The notes: generated by a model not told the origin, from the letters alone. Numbered from the stretch's first letter, positions 8,451 through 17,671 are shown. The stretch is DNA of 64,000 nt from Sphingobium naphthae (GCF_020782235.1 NZ_JAJGNO010000001.1:1-64000), one strand, 5' to 3'. Made by a program: numbers and translations.

Positions 8451-9704
8451 CTAGGAGCCGCTAACCTGAACGATCTCCTTAATCGGCACGCTCGTATCGG
8501 CCAGCCGCTCGGCCGCAACGCGCCGCCTTTCGCCGACCAATGTGCGCGCAGCCATGAACTCGGGCGCCAAGTTGACCGCTTCGACCGCTAGGACGCGATC
8601 GCGATCCGACAAGTGGAAGATCGCGAATTTGGCGTCCTCGATCGATCCGCGTACGACTAGGCGGTGCGAGTCGAATGGCACCCCGACAATCTGCAGTTTG
8701 AGGTCGTACTGGTCGGACCAGAACCACGGCACTTCATGCGTCGGCGCAGGCTTGCCGGTGATATCGGCCGCCACCCGCCGCGCCTGCTCGACCGCGTTCT
8801 GGACGCTTTCGAGCCGGAACATGCGATCGCCATAGAGCGGCATGGGGCGCCAGGTCATGTCGCCGATGGCATAGATGCCGGGGCTCGAAGTGCGCCCATT
8901 CGCATCGACTGCCACGCCGCCGGCTTCGCATACGAGGCCGGCATCGCGGGCCAGATGATCGCACAAGGCCGCCCCCACCCCGACCAGCACCGCATCGCAG
9001 CCCAGCAGTTCGCCATCGGCCAGCCGCACGCCGGCCACATGGCCCGACGCACCTTCGATCGCTTCGACCTGAACGCCCGTGCGGATCATCAGGCCCTTTG
9101 CGCGGTGATAGCCGTCGAAGAATTCGGCGAGCGGAGTGCACGCGACGCGGGCAAGGATGCGGTCCTCACGCTCGAGCAGCACCACCTTGCTGCCGAGCGC
9201 GATCGCCGAGGCTGCGGCCTCGAGCCCGATATATCCGCCACCGATGATCGCCAGCCGCTTGGCGGGACGTACCGCTTCGCGGATGCGGTCCGCATCCGTG
9301 ATATCGCGCAAATAGAGCACGCCCCGCAGATCGGCACCCGGAACCGCCAGCCGACGCGCGCGCGCGCCCGTCGCCAGTACGAGCCGATCGTAGGTGAGCA
9401 TCGCGCCGTCGGCCAGCCGCACCTCGCGCGCGGCGGGATCGATCGCCTCGGCGCTCACGCCAAGTCGCAGGGTGATGTTATTGCTCTCATACCAGCTTTC
9501 CGGGCGCAGCTTGAGCGTGTCCACGTCGACACTGCCCTTGAGATAGCCTTTCGATAGCGGTGGACGGTGATAGGGCACGATCGCCTCGTCGCCGATCAGC
9601 ACGATCTCGCCGACATGCCCGGCCTGCCGCAGGCTGGCGGCGAGATTGCCGCCGCCATGCCCTGCCCCAATAATTACCACGCGCTTGTCGCTATCTTCGC
9701 TCAT
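8451..9704 (-). CDS. Ferredoxin reductase (FAD-dependent pyridine nucleotide-disulfide family)
   Basis: 417 aa. FAD motif VVIIGAGHGGGNLAASL at the N-terminus, NAD motif LAIIGGGYIGLEAAA in the middle, second FAD contact GIYAIGDMT, then a C-terminal reductase domain (EVPWFWSDQYDLKLQIVG), exactly the layout of putidaredoxin-reductase/BphA4-type enzymes. It passes electrons from NAD(P)H to a ferredoxin serving a P450 or Rieske oxygenase; it is the only such reductase in the window and both oxygenases need one. Last gene of an operon with the two upstream SDRs (minus strand). Its TAG stop lies in the right CTAG copy of the MITE. Confidence 0.93.
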   Translation of the reverse strand: MSEDSDKRVVIIGAGHGGGNLAASLRQAGHVGEIVLIGDEAIVPYHRPPLSKGYLKGSVDVDTLKLRPESWYESNNITLRLGVSAEAIDPAAREVRLADGAMLTYDRLVLATGARARRLAVPGADLRGVLYLRDITDADRIREAVRPAKRLAIIGGGYIGLEAAASAIALGSKVVLLEREDRILARVACTPLAEFFDGYHRAKGLMIRTGVQVEAIEGASGHVAGVRLADGELLGCDAVLVGVGAALCDHLARDAGLVCEAGGVAVDANGRTSSPGIYAIGDMTWRPMPLYGDRMFRLESVQNAVEQARRVAADITGKPAPTHEVPWFWSDQYDLKLQIVGVPFDSHRLVVRGSIEDAKFAIFHLSDRDRVLAVEAVNLAPEFMAARTLVGERRRVAAERLADTSVPIKEIVQVSGS

Positions 9705-9751
9705 TCAAAGTTCCATTCGAGACGCCGTCGCAGGCGTTTTGGCGGTGCCGC

Positions 9752-10492
9752 TCAATGCTGCTGACCGCTGCTGTAGATACGCAGGTGCGGGACATTCGAC
9801 CGCGCCGGCTGTTCAACCAGAAAGCGCACGGCGTAGGCGATATCCTGCGGCTCGAGCGGCGTCAGCCCCGCGCCCGACCCCGGCCGCCGATCGCTCGGAA
9901 TGTGATCGAAGATTTCGGTCGCGGTGCTGCCCGGCGCGACGATACCAACCCGGACGCCGGTGCCGGCGAGCTCGATACGAAGCGAATCGCTGAAGATCTC
10001 CAGCGCGCGCTTCAGCCCGCCATAAACGCCGCCGCCCGGCGCCGTGAGGTTGGCACCGATACTCGAGATATTGACGATGTTCCCGCTTCCGGCCGCCTTC
10101 ATGGCGCGGGCAAAGACGTAGCTCGCGCGTACCGCCGCCTCATAATTGAGCGCAATCATCGGCGCCAGGTTCGCCAGATCAAATGCCTCGAGCGGACCCG
10201 TGCGGAAAATGCCGGCATTGTTGATTAGGATGTCCGCACGGCCGAACCGCTCATTCGCCGCCGCCAGCATCGTTCCGGCCGCGTCGGGCTGCGAGACGTC
10301 GAGCGCCAGCGCCGAAGCATTGTCGCCGATCCCCTCGACGATGGCCGCCAGCCGATCTTCGCGCCGCGCGACGAGCAGCACATTTGCACCGTGCGCCGCT
10401 AGGTCGCGGGCCACCGCCTCGCCGATGCCGGCCGACGCGCCGGTCACGACAGCGACCTGCCCGGCGATCACGCCGGCACCCTCAGAAGGCAT
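9752..10492 (-). CDS. SDR family oxidoreductase
   Basis: 246 aa classical SDR: TGASAGIG cofactor motif, NNAG, Ser in NISSIG, and Tyr/Lys in VYGGLK. Start ATG 10492 (or the GTG seven codons later) is chosen because the N-terminal part of the longer open frame is antisense to the upstream SDR. Its start overlaps the preceding SDR stop by 11 bp, which suggests translational coupling in an operon that continues to the ferredoxin reductase. Likely oxidises an alcohol or dihydrodiol intermediate; the specific step is unknown. Confidence 0.88.
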   Translation of the reverse strand: MPSEGAGVIAGQVAVVTGASAGIGEAVARDLAAHGANVLLVARREDRLAAIVEGIGDNASALALDVSQPDAAGTMLAAANERFGRADILINNAGIFRTGPLEAFDLANLAPMIALNYEAAVRASYVFARAMKAAGSGNIVNISSIGANLTAPGGGVYGGLKRALEIFSDSLRIELAGTGVRVGIVAPGSTATEIFDHIPSDRRPGSGAGLTPLEPQDIAYAVRFLVEQPARSNVPHLRIYSSGQQH

Positions 10493-11309
10493 TGTCGCCC
10501 AGCTTGGCGAAGTATTCCCGGATCGGCGCGAGCGTCGGCACATGGCTGGAAAAGCCGCCATCGACGGGGATGGTCGTGCCGGTGACGAACGCTGATTCGT
10601 CGGACGCGAGGAAGGCGACCACATCGGCGACCTGCTGCGGCACGCCGAGTTCAGGGGTGAGGTGAGCATCCAGGATGATCTGGCGCAACGCACCCTGCAC
10701 CGAATGCTGCGCATTCTCACCCAGCACCAAGCCGATCTGGATCGTGTTAGAGCGCACGCCCTGCTTGCCATATTGCGCCGCGATCGACTTGCTCATCAAC
10801 GTGATCGCCGCTTTTGACATCCCATACGCGGTGAGCGTCTGGTCCCCCTGCCCGCCGAAACCCGAGCTTGAATGGATCAGCGAGCCGCCGCCGCGCTCGA
10901 TCATCTGCGGGATCACATGCTTACTGCACAGCAACGCGCCGCCGGCGTTGACCGCCATCGTCCGCTGCCAGGTAGCGTGATCGACGTTGACCACGTCGCG
11001 ATCGCCGATGCGATGCTCGGGCGTCAGGATCGCGGCATTGTTGTGCAAGATATCGACACCACCGAACGCGGCGGCCACGGCCGCGACCATCGCGGCAACC
11101 TGCGATTCATCGGATACGTCGACCGTCACGCCGATCGCCTCGCCGCCGTCGGCGCGGATCCGCTCGGCGGCCTGCTCGCCCCGTTCGCGGTCGAGCTCGG
11201 CGATTGCGACCTTGGCGCCATGCGCCGCGAGCGTGCGCGCGGAGGCATAGCCGAGCCCCTGGCCCGCGCCGGTGACGATTGCGACCTTACCGGACAATTT
11301 GCCCACCAT
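10482..11309 (-). CDS. SDR family oxidoreductase
   Basis: 275 aa SDR, first gene of the minus-strand operon SDR-SDR-ferredoxin reductase. TGAGQGLG cofactor motif at residue 14, variant NNAA at about 90, Ser in HSSSGFG and Tyr/Lys in AYGMSK. The C-terminal FVTGTTIPVDGG is typical of dihydrodiol and hydroxysteroid-type SDRs. Start ATG 11309 is preceded by GAGAGTGA in the promoter side. A candidate for dihydrodiol dehydrogenase or alcohol dehydrogenase in the ring-oxidation part of the pathway; not distinguishable from sequence alone. Confidence 0.88.
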   Translation of the reverse strand: MVGKLSGKVAIVTGAGQGLGYASARTLAAHGAKVAIAELDRERGEQAAERIRADGGEAIGVTVDVSDESQVAAMVAAVAAAFGGVDILHNNAAILTPEHRIGDRDVVNVDHATWQRTMAVNAGGALLCSKHVIPQMIERGGGSLIHSSSGFGGQGDQTLTAYGMSKAAITLMSKSIAAQYGKQGVRSNTIQIGLVLGENAQHSVQGALRQIILDAHLTPELGVPQQVADVVAFLASDESAFVTGTTIPVDGGFSSHVPTLAPIREYFAKLGDNAF

Positions 11310-11469
11310 TCACTCTCCTCGCCCGCGCCGGGGCCTGCATTGCTATATCCGGCTCATTTAGCGTGAACCAAGGGTAGCGTGTCAACGTATGATGTTCGTG
11401 TGCTAGAATGGCGTTGCGAAGTTGAAATATCGGATCGATTCCGTCATCGCAGGTTCAAGGGAGAGTCGA

Positions 11470-12510
11470 ATGACCGAATACGCTGCCGCACCACTGCCGC
11501 GCTTCCACTTGCTCGGGCGATCCGGCCTGCGCGTGTCGCGACTGGCGCTCGGCACGATGACCTTTGCGCAGTCGCCCTGGGGCTGCGACGCGCCGGCTGC
11601 CGCCGAAATCCTCGACCGCTATCTTGATTGGGGCGGCAATTTGATCGACACCGCCGATCACTATGCCGGTGGCGAGAGTGAGCGGATGCTGGGACGGCTG
11701 ATCGCCGAGCGCGGCGCGCGCGACCGCGTCGTCGTGGCGAGCAAATATTCGCTGGGCAGCGGCGACGGCGACGGCCCGAACGCGGTCGGGAACGGCCGCA
11801 AGTCGATGATGGCGTCGCTCGATGCCAGCCTGAAGCGACTCGGCACAGATTATCTCGATCTCTACATCCTGCATGTGTGGGACGGCGTCACGCCGGTCGA
11901 AGAGGTCATGCGCGGGCTCGATGATGCGGTGCGCGCCGGCAAGATACGCTATGTCGCACTGTCCGACGTGACCGGCTGGTATGCGGCACGCGCGCAAACG
12001 CTGGCCGAATGGCGCGGCTATACGCCGGTCTGCGCGTTGCAACTCGAATACTCGCTGATCGAGCGCGGCCTGGAACTCGAATTCCCCAGCTTTTGCGCGT
12101 CGCTGGGCCTGGGTCTGTTGACTTGGGCGCCGCTCTGCAACGGCCTGCTCTCGGGCAAATACAAGCCTGGCGAACTTGCCGAGGGTCGCGTCAAGCTGGT
12201 TGCCGAGACCGGCCGCTTCGATCGGCTGACCGATCGCAACTGGGCGATCGTCGAAACCCTGGAGCGCGTCGCGCAAGCGATTCGTCGGCCAATGGCGCAG
12301 GTAGCGGTCAATTGGGTGGCGACTCGCCCCGCGGTCGGTTCGGTCATCCTGGGCGCAACGCGCGCGGAGCAGCTCGTCGAAACACTCGGCGCGCTTGATT
12401 TCGTCATTCCGCCCGACCAGCTCGCCGAGCTCGATGCGGTGTCAGCCAATCCCAAGCCGTTCCCCTATCGCTTCCTTGAACGCATGCAGCCGATGCTGCA
12501 GCCGCGTTGA
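11470..12510 (+). CDS. Aldo/keto reductase
   Basis: 346 aa AKR (beta/alpha)8 enzyme. Catalytic tetrad visible as Asp in DTADHY, Tyr in the same motif, Lys in VVVASKYS and His in LYILHVWD. C-terminal NADPH-binding region WVATRPAVGSVILGATR is present. Start at ATG 11470 (AAGGGAGAG 5 nt upstream); the frame opens at 11422 without a ribosome site. Reduces a carbonyl intermediate to alcohol, or the reverse, in the cytoplasm. First gene of a plus-strand pair with the following SDR, 19 bp apart. Confidence 0.9.
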   Translation: MTEYAAAPLPRFHLLGRSGLRVSRLALGTMTFAQSPWGCDAPAAAEILDRYLDWGGNLIDTADHYAGGESERMLGRLIAERGARDRVVVASKYSLGSGDGDGPNAVGNGRKSMMASLDASLKRLGTDYLDLYILHVWDGVTPVEEVMRGLDDAVRAGKIRYVALSDVTGWYAARAQTLAEWRGYTPVCALQLEYSLIERGLELEFPSFCASLGLGLLTWAPLCNGLLSGKYKPGELAEGRVKLVAETGRFDRLTDRNWAIVETLERVAQAIRRPMAQVAVNWVATRPAVGSVILGATRAEQLVETLGALDFVIPPDQLAELDAVSANPKPFPYRFLERMQPMLQPR

Positions 12511-12529
12511 CTCCTGCAAGAGGCCTTTC

Positions 12530-13384
12530 ATGATCATCGATTTAACCAACAAGCGAGTCATCGTCACCGGCGCATCGCGCGGCATCGGGCGTGGCATCGC
12601 CACCGCTTTTGCCCGCGAGGGCTGCAGGCTCGCGATCGGCGCACGGACCGAGGCGGCAATCCACGAGACGGCCGAGGAACTACGCCCTCTTGCGGGCGAC
12701 CTTATCGTCCGCCGCCTCGATGTCGCCGACGATGAGTCGGTAAAGGGGTTCGTGGCCGAAGTCGCGGAGAAATGGGGCGGTGTCGACGTGCTGGTGAACA
12801 ATGCGGGGCAGGGTCAAAGCGGCACGCTCGACAACCTGACCGCCGAACAGCTGCTGGCGCATGCCAACATCCTGCAGATGGGACATTTTCGCATGGCGCA
12901 GGCCGTCGTCCCGCACATGCGGGTGCAGCGCTGGGGTCGGATCATCGATATCAATGCCGTCGCCGGATCGATCCCGACCCCGGACGGAATTCCCTCCGTC
13001 ATTAATCGCGCGTCATGCATTGCCCTGTCCAAGTTGCTGGGACAGGCGCTCGCGCCAGACAACATCCTGGTCAACTCTCTGAACATGGGCTGGATCAACA
13101 CCGGTCAGTGGGACCGCCACTATAAGGAAATGCCCCCCGGCGTCAGCCGGGAGGAATTTGACGAGATGGTGCTGAAGGTCGTACCGATGGGCCGCTTCGG
13201 CACGCCAGAGGATGTCGCAGGCGTCGCACTGTTTCTCGCCAGCGACCTGGCAACCTTCATCAGCGGCGTCGAGATCAACGTGTCGGGCGGCCTGGGCGGC
13301 CAGATCACCTATTATCCGAAGCTGAAGCGCGAATTCGGCGAAGCGATGAAGGCGCGCTACGACGCTTCGCTCACCAAAGGCTGA
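12530..13384 (+). CDS. SDR-fold protein lacking the catalytic Tyr/Lys
   Basis: 284 aa with a normal SDR N-terminus (TGASRGIG, NNAG, LDVADDESV). In the active-site helix the usual YxxxK is replaced: by spacing to the conserved SK that follows, Tyr aligns with Ser and Lys with Arg in SVINRASCIALSK, and the Ser loop reads INAVAGS. C-terminal region (FISGVEINVSGG) is normal. It probably binds NAD(P) but does not use the standard proton relay; it may be a lyase/isomerase or a non-catalytic partner. Start ATG 12530; weak AAGAGG upstream. Convergent with the FAH gene, 3 bp apart. Confidence 0.82.
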   Translation: MIIDLTNKRVIVTGASRGIGRGIATAFAREGCRLAIGARTEAAIHETAEELRPLAGDLIVRRLDVADDESVKGFVAEVAEKWGGVDVLVNNAGQGQSGTLDNLTAEQLLAHANILQMGHFRMAQAVVPHMRVQRWGRIIDINAVAGSIPTPDGIPSVINRASCIALSKLLGQALAPDNILVNSLNMGWINTGQWDRHYKEMPPGVSREEFDEMVLKVVPMGRFGTPEDVAGVALFLASDLATFISGVEINVSGGLGGQITYYPKLKREFGEAMKARYDASLTKG

Positions 13385-13387
13385 GCT

Positions 13388-14272
13388 TCAAGCCGGTAAC
13401 CCGAGCCGTCCGATACGGCGCTCGGGCGCCAGCACGCGCTGAGGCCCGATGTGATGCGTCAGCGTGCCGATCCGCGCGATGCTCGCCGCGAACTGATCAC
13501 CCGGCTTGAGGAATCGACCGTCCTCGAGCCCGACGCCACAGGTCGATCCGGTGAAGATCAAGTCGCCTGCGCGCAACCGCACGCGCGCATCGACGAAGTT
13601 GAGAATTTCGTCCATCGCAAAGATCATGTTGCGCGTGTTGTCGTGCTGCCGAACCTCGCCGTTGATGCGCATCTCGATGTCGAGTTCCGGCTGGCCCGGG
13701 CCGCCGCAGGCGTCAAGTGTGGCGATCCACGGACCGATCGGCGCGGTCGAGTCCAACGCCTTTTGTGTGAAGAGATCGAGCGAGCCGAGCTGCTTGCCGG
13801 CATCGCGCGCGCTAACGTCGTTGCCGATCGTATAGCCGAGCAGGCATTCGCTCGCGCGGGCCTCCTCGCGCAACGGCCGGCCGACCACGGCAACCAGCTC
13901 GATCTCGAAATCGAGCGTCGCGGTCACGGCCGGATAGGTGATCTCCCCACCAGGATCGACGATCGCCGAATCGGGCTTGATATATGCGATGGTGTGCGGT
14001 GGCGCCTCGGTCCGGCCCAGCCGCGTCAGATGTTCGAGGTAGTTGAGGCCGACGCCGAATACCCGGGCGCCGGGCTGAACCGGCGCACGCAGCCGCACCT
14101 TGCTGAACGGCACCGCCTCGGCATCGGCCTCGAGCACCGCTTCGCCCTCGCTGGCGACTCGACCAGCCCATCGCCCGAACGGCGTACGGATGCGCCGCAC
14201 GCTCTGCGTTTCGGCATCGACCAGCGCCCAGGATACGTCTTCGGCCAATCCGGCCACGCGAGCGATATGCAC
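13388..14272 (-). CDS. Fumarylacetoacetate hydrolase (FAH) family protein 1
   Basis: 294 aa. FAH-fold landmarks: GVGLNYLEH (substrate loop), metal-binding acidic cluster around DFEIELVAVVG, GYTIGNDVSARD, and the closing LIFTGSTCGVG. Members hydrolyse C-C bonds or hydrate/decarboxylate 2-hydroxy-dienoates formed after extradiol cleavage. GTG start at 14272 is 1 bp after the extradiol dioxygenase stop, with GAGG 8 nt upstream; the ATG-opened frame from 14320 overlaps that gene and is not preferred. Last gene of the ferredoxin-GPH-SDR-extradiol-FAH operon, directly behind the ring-cleavage enzyme, so it probably acts on its product. Confidence 0.88.
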   Translation of the reverse strand: MHIARVAGLAEDVSWALVDAETQSVRRIRTPFGRWAGRVASEGEAVLEADAEAVPFSKVRLRAPVQPGARVFGVGLNYLEHLTRLGRTEAPPHTIAYIKPDSAIVDPGGEITYPAVTATLDFEIELVAVVGRPLREEARASECLLGYTIGNDVSARDAGKQLGSLDLFTQKALDSTAPIGPWIATLDACGGPGQPELDIEMRINGEVRQHDNTRNMIFAMDEILNFVDARVRLRAGDLIFTGSTCGVGLEDGRFLKPGDQFAASIARIGTLTHHIGPQRVLAPERRIGRLGLPA

Positions 14273-14273
14273 G

Positions 14274-15197
14274 TCAGCCGACCTCGCCCCATTCCTCGAG
14301 CTTCTTAACGCTCGGACCAAGCACTGGACCGACCATTTCGTGGCCCCAGATGCTCAACCGTTCAGGGTTCAATTCGACTTCATCCGGGTTCCAGGTCTCG
14401 ATCTCGTAGATCGTCTCGATCGCGAAGCCCGAGGGAGTGAAATGGTAGAAGGACATGCTCGGATCCTGCGTGTGCTGGCCCAGCGTGAACATCATCGGCA
14501 GCTGCCGCTTCTTCACGATGTCGTAAGTCTGGCCAACGTCGCTAATCGAATTCACGAACAGTCCGACATGCTGGATGCCGCGCATGCCCGGCCCGTGACC
14601 ATAAGCGATGTCATGGCTGGTCTTGTTATTGAGCTTGGCGCGGAAGAAGCTCGTCTTGCCCTTTCCCGCGCCCGAGCCATAGAAGCGCAGGCCCATTACG
14701 TGGGTCAGGAAATGCTCGAGCTCGTCGGTGTAATGCGGCGTGATCAGCACGACGTGCCCCATGCTTCGCCCGTCCGTGTTGAATCCGGTATGCGGGCGCG
14801 GCGGGATGAACGACTTGGGCGTATATTTCTGTCCGTAGAACAGCTCGTGCTGGTAGCCGACAGGGTCCTTGAAGCGGATCAGCTCGCGCACCCCACGCCG
14901 CGCGGCCTGCGCCGCGTTGCCATGCTCGACTGCGACTCCGGCAGCCTCGAACCGCGCGATCGCGTCCAGGAACTCCAGCCGCCCGCGCGCTTCCCAGCCG
15001 ATATAGGCGATGCGATCGACCTGACCGGAATGGAAGGCAAGCCGGTGCCGGCGGTCGTCGAACTTGAAATAGAGCGACTCGGTATCGTCCTCGGGCGAGT
15101 CCGCGATTGCAAAGCCCATTACCGAGGGGCCGTAGTCGCGCCACTCGTCGATCTTCGTTGACTCAAATCCAAGATAGCTGATGCCGACGATGTCCAT
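14274..15197 (-). CDS. Type I extradiol ring-cleavage dioxygenase (BphC/DitC-like)
   Basis: 307 aa, two vicinal-oxygen-chelate domains, the usual length of 2,3-dihydroxybiphenyl 1,2-dioxygenase-type enzymes. The catalytic C-terminal domain shows the Fe(II) ligands: His in SMGHVVLI, His in GIQHVGLF and Glu in GFAIET. It cleaves a catechol next to its two hydroxyls to give a meta-cleavage product. ATG 15197 has GGAGG 6 nt upstream. It follows an SDR by 13 bp and is followed by an FAH hydrolase, a classical dehydrogenase-extradiol-hydrolase order. Size of the substrate is unknown; a polycyclic catechol is plausible from context. Confidence 0.92.
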   Translation of the reverse strand: MDIVGISYLGFESTKIDEWRDYGPSVMGFAIADSPEDDTESLYFKFDDRRHRLAFHSGQVDRIAYIGWEARGRLEFLDAIARFEAAGVAVEHGNAAQAARRGVRELIRFKDPVGYQHELFYGQKYTPKSFIPPRPHTGFNTDGRSMGHVVLITPHYTDELEHFLTHVMGLRFYGSGAGKGKTSFFRAKLNNKTSHDIAYGHGPGMRGIQHVGLFVNSISDVGQTYDIVKKRQLPMMFTLGQHTQDPSMSFYHFTPSGFAIETIYEIETWNPDEVELNPERLSIWGHEMVGPVLGPSVKKLEEWGEVG

Positions 15198-15210
15198 CCG
15201 TTTCCTCCAA

Positions 15211-15975
15211 TCAAATCGCAAGTGAGCCGCCGTCCACGACTAGGTCCGTTCCAGTGAGGAACGAGGCCTCGTCGGACGCGATGAAAACTGCTGCCGCGAC
15301 AATTTCCTCAGGCTCCCCTGGCCGTCCCAGCGGGATGCGGGCGGTCAGCTTCGCGCGAATGTCCGGTTTCTCGAGGAATGCCGCTGTGCCCGCCGTGCGC
15401 ACGAAACCCGGACTTAGGCTTACCGCGCGTATCCCGTGCGGCGCGCCTTCGATCGCTAGCTGTCGGGTCATCGCGATCACTGCGCCCTTGGTCGCATTAT
15501 GCGCCAGCGTTCCCGCGCCGGGCGATCCGGCCCAGCCGGCGGTCGAGCCCACATTGATCACCACCCCGCCGGGCCGGGCCAGATGCGGCCATGCCGCACG
15601 GGTCGGAAAGAAGACGATGTCGATCTCGTTTCGCAACGTGAAGTGCCAGTCCTCATCGCTCATCTGCTCGATCGGTGCGAACTTGGCGGCCGAGGCGTTG
15701 TTGTAGAGGATGTCGATCCGGCCATATTCGGCGAGGGCAGCGTCAACCCACGCGCTGGCTCCGGCCGAACACGCGATGTCGGCCGCTCCCTCCAGACCCT
15801 GCATGATGCCGCGAGCGGCGCGGACGAGCTCGATCGTCTCGCGCTGCCCATCGGCGGAAATATCGCACCCAAAGATCAAGGCGCCTTCCGCCGCAAAGCG
15901 TAGCGCGGCGGCTCGGCCCTGCCCGCCGCCTGTGCCGGAAATCAGCGTGACCTTGCCCGCCAGCCTGCCGGTCAT
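15211..15975 (-). CDS. SDR family protein, catalytic Tyr replaced by His
   Basis: 254 aa. Cofactor motif SGTGGGQG, NNAS, Ser in NVGSTAG, and C-terminal FLTGTDLVVDGG. At the YxxxK position the sequence is AHNATK, so His stands in for Tyr while Lys is kept. The same kind of substitution is, to my recollection, found in a subgroup of SDRs, so the gene need not be inactive. Start at ATG 15975; the frame extends to 16083 antisense to the transporter's end. It lies between the GPH transporter and the extradiol dioxygenase, the position where a dihydrodiol dehydrogenase (BphB/DitB) would be expected. Confidence 0.85.
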   Translation of the reverse strand: MTGRLAGKVTLISGTGGGQGRAAALRFAAEGALIFGCDISADGQRETIELVRAARGIMQGLEGAADIACSAGASAWVDAALAEYGRIDILYNNASAAKFAPIEQMSDEDWHFTLRNEIDIVFFPTRAAWPHLARPGGVVINVGSTAGWAGSPGAGTLAHNATKGAVIAMTRQLAIEGAPHGIRAVSLSPGFVRTAGTAAFLEKPDIRAKLTARIPLGRPGEPEEIVAAAVFIASDEASFLTGTDLVVDGGSLAI

Positions 15976-15979
15976 CGCC

Positions 15980-17398
15980 TCATTCCGCCGGTTGCGGCAA
16001 TGCGGCGCCGGCCGGCGCCGCGACGCCGGTCGCAATAGAGGCCCGCGCGTCCCGCGCATCCAGCGCCTGCCGGATCTCGGCACAGCGCGCGGCGGTCAGC
16101 GGATAGCGCCAGCATAGCAAGGCACCGAGCAGCCCCATGATGGCCGGCGTCCCGGCGAACAGCAGCTTAAGCCCATTCAGAGCTTCGACCGAATTGCCGC
16201 CCGCCAGCTTGGGCTGATAGCCGATCAGGTCGAGCGCGATGAACGCTAGGCCGACCGACAGCGCGCCGCCCAGCTTCCAGCTGCTGATCAGCAGCGCATA
16301 GAGCACGCCGGTTCGATCACTCCCGCCGGCATGGCGCAGTTCGTCGCCGGCATCGGCCATCATCGAGCGCGGAATGAAGGTGACGCCGCCATAGAAGATG
16401 CCCCAGACCGCCATGACGATCGCCGCGGTCAGCAGGTTTCGCTCCGGAACCAGGAACATAATCGGGCAGATGGCGAGCGCGCCGATCCCGCACATGCCTA
16501 GCGCGACATGCTTGCCGATCCGCGCGACCAGCGCACCCATCAGCGGCACGGCGATCAAACCGGTTGCCATCTGCGCGATGAGCAGCACGCCGAGCACGCT
16601 GCGGTCGAAGCCCTTAACCGCGACGAAAAAGAAAACGAGCACCGCCGATGCGACCCCGAACCCCAAGCCAAACAGCAAGTCGGCGACGACGAGCCGCGCT
16701 ACCGCCGGCCGGGCGAGCAATGCGGCGTAGCCGCGCAGCCCCAGGCGCTGATGCTTTTGCACTACAGTCGGATCGGGTACCACGGCGGCGGTGAAGGCGA
16801 CGATCGGGATGGTAGCGCCGATGATCAGCCAGCCCATTGCGCTCAACGCGGCTGCGGGATCGTTCGCGCGCGCCCCGATAATCAGCGGCAAGAGCATGAC
16901 GATGCATATGCCGCCAAGGAAGCTCGTCTGGATCCACGCATAGATACGCGCGCGCGCAGCATAACCGCGCACGAGTCCGGCAGCGAGCGACAGCTGCGCC
17001 AGCGACAAGATTGACCAGCCAAGATAGGCGAGCACGAGTCCCGCCACCAGATGACCCGGCCCGATCCCCGGCCGCGCCATGAATAGCATCGCCGTGCCTG
17101 CGATGAATATGGGAACGCCCGCGATCAGCCACGGACGGAAGCGTCCCCAACGAGTGGTCGTCGAATCCATCGCCAAGCCAAGCACCGGGTCGACCACGAT
17201 GTCGAAGATGCGGACCGCCATGAAGATCGTGCCGACGAGCGCGAGGTTGAGCCCCAGCGCATTCCCGAAATATTCGGGAACGTTCACGACCAACGGGAGG
17301 GTCATCATCGCCATCGGCACGCTCGCCAGGGCGATGGCGATTTGCGCCGTGATCGTCACGGTGGCGGCGCCTGCGGCGGTGGGCTCGTGCTGCATCAT
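15980..17398 (-). CDS. GPH/MFS_2-type sugar-or-acid:cation symporter
   Basis: 472 aa, about 12 transmembrane segments, with hallmarks of the glycoside-pentoside-hexuronide family (PF13347): MAVRIFDIVVDPVLGLAMD and TRWGRFRPWLIAGVP in the first loops. The N-terminal Met pair at 17398/17395 follows AAGGGA. Likely a proton or sodium symporter for a pathway substrate; it is embedded between the ferredoxin and the dehydrogenase/extradiol genes, the place of a permease in several aromatic and terpenoid operons. Substrate not predictable. It overlaps nothing; the next gene starts 4 bp downstream. Confidence 0.88.
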   Translation of the reverse strand: MMQHEPTAAGAATVTITAQIAIALASVPMAMMTLPLVVNVPEYFGNALGLNLALVGTIFMAVRIFDIVVDPVLGLAMDSTTTRWGRFRPWLIAGVPIFIAGTAMLFMARPGIGPGHLVAGLVLAYLGWSILSLAQLSLAAGLVRGYAARARIYAWIQTSFLGGICIVMLLPLIIGARANDPAAALSAMGWLIIGATIPIVAFTAAVVPDPTVVQKHQRLGLRGYAALLARPAVARLVVADLLFGLGFGVASAVLVFFFVAVKGFDRSVLGVLLIAQMATGLIAVPLMGALVARIGKHVALGMCGIGALAICPIMFLVPERNLLTAAIVMAVWGIFYGGVTFIPRSMMADAGDELRHAGGSDRTGVLYALLISSWKLGGALSVGLAFIALDLIGYQPKLAGGNSVEALNGLKLLFAGTPAIMGLLGALLCWRYPLTAARCAEIRQALDARDARASIATGVAAPAGAALPQPAE

Positions 17399-17440
17399 CA
17401 GTTTTCCCTTGAATGCGGCGAAGATCCGCCAGCCAGCGCC

Positions 17441-17671
17441 TCAGCCTTCGAGCGGAACGATCTGCAGCGCCACCTGCGGGCAGGCCTCGGAGCCTTCCTT
17501 GGCGCGTTCCACCAATTCGGCCGGAACGATATCGTCTTCGACATAGACGAGCCCCGCTTCGTCCAGTTTGAACACCTCCGGACAGATCTCTGCGCACACG
17601 CCATAGCCGCAGCAGGCACCGCGATCTGCGACTGCCCGCATCGCCCCGGTCGATTCGTCACCAGAATTCAT
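17441..17671 (-). CDS. 3Fe-4S/4Fe-4S-type ferredoxin
   Basis: 76 aa acidic ferredoxin. Cysteines at 20, 21, 26, 30 and 64 are arranged as in CCGYGVCAEICP and ACPQVAL, giving C-x5-C-x3-C-P...C-P. P450-type 3Fe-4S ferredoxins have this frame; the additional Cys30 makes a 4Fe-4S cluster possible. It is first in the minus operon and divergent from the Rieske oxygenase genes by 157 bp. The dit system also pairs a Rieske oxygenase with a 3Fe/4Fe-type ferredoxin and not a Rieske ferredoxin. It may serve the Rieske oxygenase, the P450, or both. Start ATG 17671; an internal Met11 is an alternative. Confidence 0.9.
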   Translation of the reverse strand: MNSGDESTGAMRAVADRGACCGYGVCAEICPEVFKLDEAGLVYVEDDIVPAELVERAKEGSEACPQVALQIVPLEG

